A DNA stretch of 7,761 nucleotides from Schaedlerella sp. (GTDB lineage: Bacteria > Bacillota > Clostridia > Lachnospirales > Lachnospiraceae). The stretch lies in assembly GCA_020024595.1 (NCBI GenBank), contig JAHHTO010000114.1, positions 1 to 7,761 on the forward strand, given 5' to 3'. The notes beneath the pieces were generated by a model, which worked only from the letters and a program-made list of their open reading frames with translations, made no database searches and was not told where the DNA came from. Both the position numbers and the translations under genes were made by a program. Below, piece after piece: positions 6,010 to 7,761 of this stretch; position 1 is the stretch's first letter, and every line of letters starts with the position of its first letter.

Positions 6010-7383
6010 TTAGTTCCCTCCTTTCTCGGTATTTGTTGTAGAAGATCCTTTTTCCAATGTACGCAACAGATGATTTGTACGATATAGTCCGGAATAATTT
6101 ACGATAACATACAAATTCTTTGTTCCGTTGGTTGTCAGGTCTACAATAGATTTTTCCATATCCGTTGTGGAGCCGCACGGAATATCTTCATATTTCAGAC
6201 GAAGCCCCATGTCGTGACGTCTTGTTCCATTAGTCAGGATTGTCTTCACATTTGCATCAGCAAGATACTGGAAGTCTACATCCCAAAGCCAGGAAACATC
6301 TTCTCCGTCCTGATAGGTGTCATTGATCTGAATGATGACATCCTTCGGATTCGGATCTTTGAGTACGAGAGAAATCTTCTGCTGAAATCCGATGGGATTC
6401 TTTGCCAGATGGAGCTGTACACGTGCACCGTTGATAGTGTATATGTCTTCACGGTTATTTCCGTAATCAAAAGACTCAATGGTAGCTTTGAAATGCTCTG
6501 TCGGTGCATCCATTGCACGAAGGGCTGCATAAGCAGAAAGTGTATTGTAAATGTTGTATGGAGTACGGGATGTTGAATCAATTTCCATACCATCAATGTC
6601 AAAGGAGTATACCTCGTCATGGAACAGGATATTTTCTGCAGTATAATCCGGTTCAGGGCGTTTCAGACCACAGTTCGGGCAATGATAAATACCAAGCTGT
6701 CCATAGTGGAAGAAGGCATATTCCAGTTTCTTTCCGCAGGAGCGGCAGAAAATACTTTCTCGAATTTCAGAACGAGAAATGTCATCAAAAATCTGTTCAT
6801 TAATACCATAAGTGATGTAAGGATTCTTTCCATCTGCTGCAAGAGAGTAGGAGAGAATATCATCACAGTTGATGACCAGCTTTGTCGTCGGTGTACTGTT
6901 GATGGCACCTCTTACTGTGTTGTATGTGATGTCCACCTCACCGAAACGGTCAAGCTGATCACGGGAAATATTAGTAAGCAGAGCACAGTCGGGCCGCAAC
7001 TGGGGCAGTACTTTTACAGAAGCAATTTCGTCTACCTCAATACACGCATAATCTGCGTCTAATTGTCCTTTCTTGTCTGTAGAAAGAACGAAAGCAGAGA
7101 TGATTCCATTGAGCATGTTGGCACCGGTACGATTGATAATTACTTTTTTACCCTCTGCTGCCAGTGCATGGTAGAGAATACTGTTAGTTGTTGTTTTCCC
7201 ATTGGTGCCCATGGTGACGATCGTCTTTTCACGTACCATATTAGACATAGTACTTAAAATCTTCGGATCGATAATACGTGCTACATATCCTGGAAGTGTT
7301 ACGCCGCTTCCACGATTCAGTTTTTTAATCAGTGTGCTTGTGATTTTGGCACATTTGATTGCTAGTTTACTTCTTAATTTCAT
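6010..7383 (-). CDS. murT: Lipid II isoglutaminyl synthase, Mur-ligase-like subunit MurT
   Basis: A 457-residue Mur-ligase homologue that activates the D-glutamate of lipid II with ATP and uses ammonia from GatD to make D-isoglutamine at the inner face of the membrane. The N-terminal region (about 1-50) leads into the P-loop MGTNGKTTT (58-66, Lys63). Mur-ligase central-domain elements follow: EVDEIA (116-121) and LTNISRDQLDRFGE (136-149). An inserted zinc ribbon has Cys213/Cys216 and Cys235/Cys238, as in other MurT proteins. The C-terminal MurT domain contains SWLWDVDF (364-371); Asp368 or Asp370 is a candidate for the aspartate said to complete the GatD active site. The ATG at 7383 has only a weak purine-rich AAGAG about eight bases upstream. 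The gene leads the operon with gatD. Length and domains are normal. Confidence 0.95.
   Translation of the reverse strand: MKLRSKLAIKCAKITSTLIKKLNRGSGVTLPGYVARIIDPKILSTMSNMVREKTIVTMGTNGKTTTNSILYHALAAEGKKVIINRTGANMLNGIISAFVLSTDKKGQLDADYACIEVDEIASVKVLPQLRPDCALLTNISRDQLDRFGEVDITYNTVRGAINSTPTTKLVINCDDILSYSLAADGKNPYITYGINEQIFDDISRSEIRESIFCRSCGKKLEYAFFHYGQLGIYHCPNCGLKRPEPDYTAENILFHDEVYSFDIDGMEIDSTSRTPYNIYNTLSAYAALRAMDAPTEHFKATIESFDYGNNREDIYTINGARVQLHLAKNPIGFQQKISLVLKDPNPKDVIIQINDTYQDGEDVSWLWDVDFQYLADANVKTILTNGTRRHDMGLRLKYEDIPCGSTTDMEKSIVDLTTNGTKNLYVIVNYSGLYRTNHLLRTLEKGSSTTNTEKGGN
6016..6023 (-). promoter_or_regulatory. gatD ribosome binding site embedded in the end of murT
   Basis: Read on the minus strand, AAGGAGGG encodes the Lys-Gly-Gly codons at the end of MurT and doubles as the Shine-Dalgarno sequence for gatD, about nine to ten bases before its ATG at 6006. 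The start two codons later would be about 16 bases away. The overlap implies translational coupling, which suits a 1:1 MurT-GatD complex. Confidence 0.8.
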
Positions 7384-7452
7384 ATGTTTTACTCTTTTTC
7401 TTTCTTAAAATTCTTTTGGAACTTGTAAAATAGTATTTGAAATACCTGTATT

Positions 7453-7481
7453 ATTATAAGCTATATCAAAAAATAAAACAA
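7453..7481 (-). promoter_or_regulatory. Putative promoter of the murT-gatD operon
   Basis: On the minus strand a perfect TATAAT (7453-7458) lies 17 bases downstream of TTGTTT (7476-7481, matching only the TTG of the -35 consensus). Transcription would start near 7446, leaving a leader of about 60 bases before the murT ATG. The 7384-7636 gap is AT-rich and holds this promoter and the divergent one at 7525-7552; no other element was identified. Confidence 0.55.
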
Positions 7482-7524
7482 GAAAAATGAATATATGGAT
7501 TACAGATATCAGAAATTTTTATCG

Positions 7525-7552
7525 TTGAGTAAATCGGATGAAGTGGTATACT
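7525..7552 (+). promoter_or_regulatory. Putative extended -10 promoter for the HAD phosphatase gene
   Basis: TATACT (7547-7552) is preceded by TG at 7544-7545, an extended -10. TTGAGT (7525-7530, four of six matches) stands 16 bases upstream as a -35. Predicted start is near 7559, giving a leader of about 78 bases before the ATG at 7637. It points away from the murT promoter. Confidence 0.55.
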
Positions 7553-7636
7553 TATGACATGCATAAAATTGAAAGCATATCATAAAAAGTGATGTATCTA
7601 ATAAAGAATTACTATTAGAAAAAAGGGAGAGACAGA

Positions 7637-7761
7637 ATGGAAATTAAATTACTTGCAGTGGATATTGACGAGACATCTGTAAATAGCAAGCATAGAATGA
7701 CAAACAGAACAAAAGAGACGCTAGAGACGGCAATCCGTAAAGGAGTACTTGTAGTTCCGGT
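7637..7761 (+). CDS. Cof-type HAD-superfamily hydrolase, N-terminal fragment (runs off window)
   Basis: Only the first 41 codons are present. The translation opens MEIKLLAVDIDETSVNSKHRMT, with a hydrophobic strand ending in the HAD motif I DIDET (Asp9, the expected phospho-accepting nucleophile, and Asp11, the expected general acid). An S/K-rich turn and a helix follow (TNRTKETLETAIRKG), leading into the next strand VLVVP. This arrangement is typical of Cof/YidA-type sugar-phosphate or flavin phosphatases, which are about 260-290 residues long. Glycine is usual at the fourth position of motif I in Cof proteins; here it is Glu. The ATG has GGGAGA (7625-7630) six bases upstream. The substrate cannot be judged from this fragment. 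The class is fairly sure, the subfamily less so. Confidence 0.82.
   Translation, partial: MEIKLLAVDIDETSVNSKHRMTNRTKETLETAIRKGVLVVP

Noticed and set aside
6619..7062. 147-codon open frame on the plus strand inside murT
   Set aside because: It is opposite a clearly conserved Mur-ligase region, starts without a ribosome binding site and has a low-complexity, Cys/Ser-rich translation typical of antisense frames.
7597..7619. Inverted repeat TCTAATA/TATTAGA upstream of the HAD gene
   Set aside because: Seven mostly A-T pairs with a nine-base loop in very AT-rich sequence; expected by chance and not linked to a T run or a known regulator site.
1..7761. CRISPR array, insertion sequence, integrase, tRNA or toxin-antitoxin pair
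   Set aside because: No spaced direct repeats, terminal inverted repeats, transposase motifs or cloverleaf-like sequence were seen; all longer genes are recognised housekeeping functions.

Overview
The window looks like a chromosomal segment from a low-to-moderate GC Gram-positive anaerobe of the class Clostridia, most likely a gut Lachnospiraceae. This is inferred from the two-subunit iron-sulfur serine dehydratase (sdaAB/sdaAA), the MurT/GatD pair, strong AGGAGG-type ribosome binding sites and U-tailed intrinsic terminators. It reads as ordinary core genome: no mobile element, CRISPR array, tRNA or rRNA was seen.

Layout. Positions 1-423 are the 3' end of an NADP-type glutamate dehydrogenase gene (gdhA), closed by a strong terminator at 493-531. 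A promoter near 580-608 then drives sdaAB and sdaAA (646-2236), the two subunits of L-serine dehydratase. Next is a compact regulatory leader (2255-2428): a near-consensus promoter, an RNA matching the yybP-ykoY (Mn2+) riboswitch pattern, and an intrinsic terminator whose 5' arm overlaps the closing helix of the riboswitch. The leader precedes a large P-type cation ATPase (2487-5105). A bidirectional terminator at 5156-5207 separates this gene from a convergent minus-strand operon, murT-gatD (7383 down to 5242), which amidates lipid II glutamate to isoglutamine. Beyond a divergent promoter region (7384-7636), the start of a Cof-type HAD phosphatase gene runs off the right edge.

How the genes work together. 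gdhA and sdaAB/AA concern amino-acid nitrogen and carbon (glutamate/2-oxoglutarate; serine to pyruvate plus ammonia) but appear to be separate transcription units. The ATPase would by default be annotated as a calcium pump. Its leader argues that it is induced by manganese and acts as a Mn2+ (possibly Mn2+/Ca2+) exporter, and its membrane helices lack some acidic ligands of the second Ca2+ site of SERCA. No terminator is visible between sdaAA and the riboswitch, so the conditional terminator probably also ends the serine dehydratase transcript. That would be a plausible regulatory link between the two units. MurT/GatD modify peptidoglycan precursors and are independent of the rest.

The most interesting part is the riboswitch-ATPase unit. 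It is a new instance of a known regulatory class, not a new system. I saw no convincing evidence of an undescribed system in the window.
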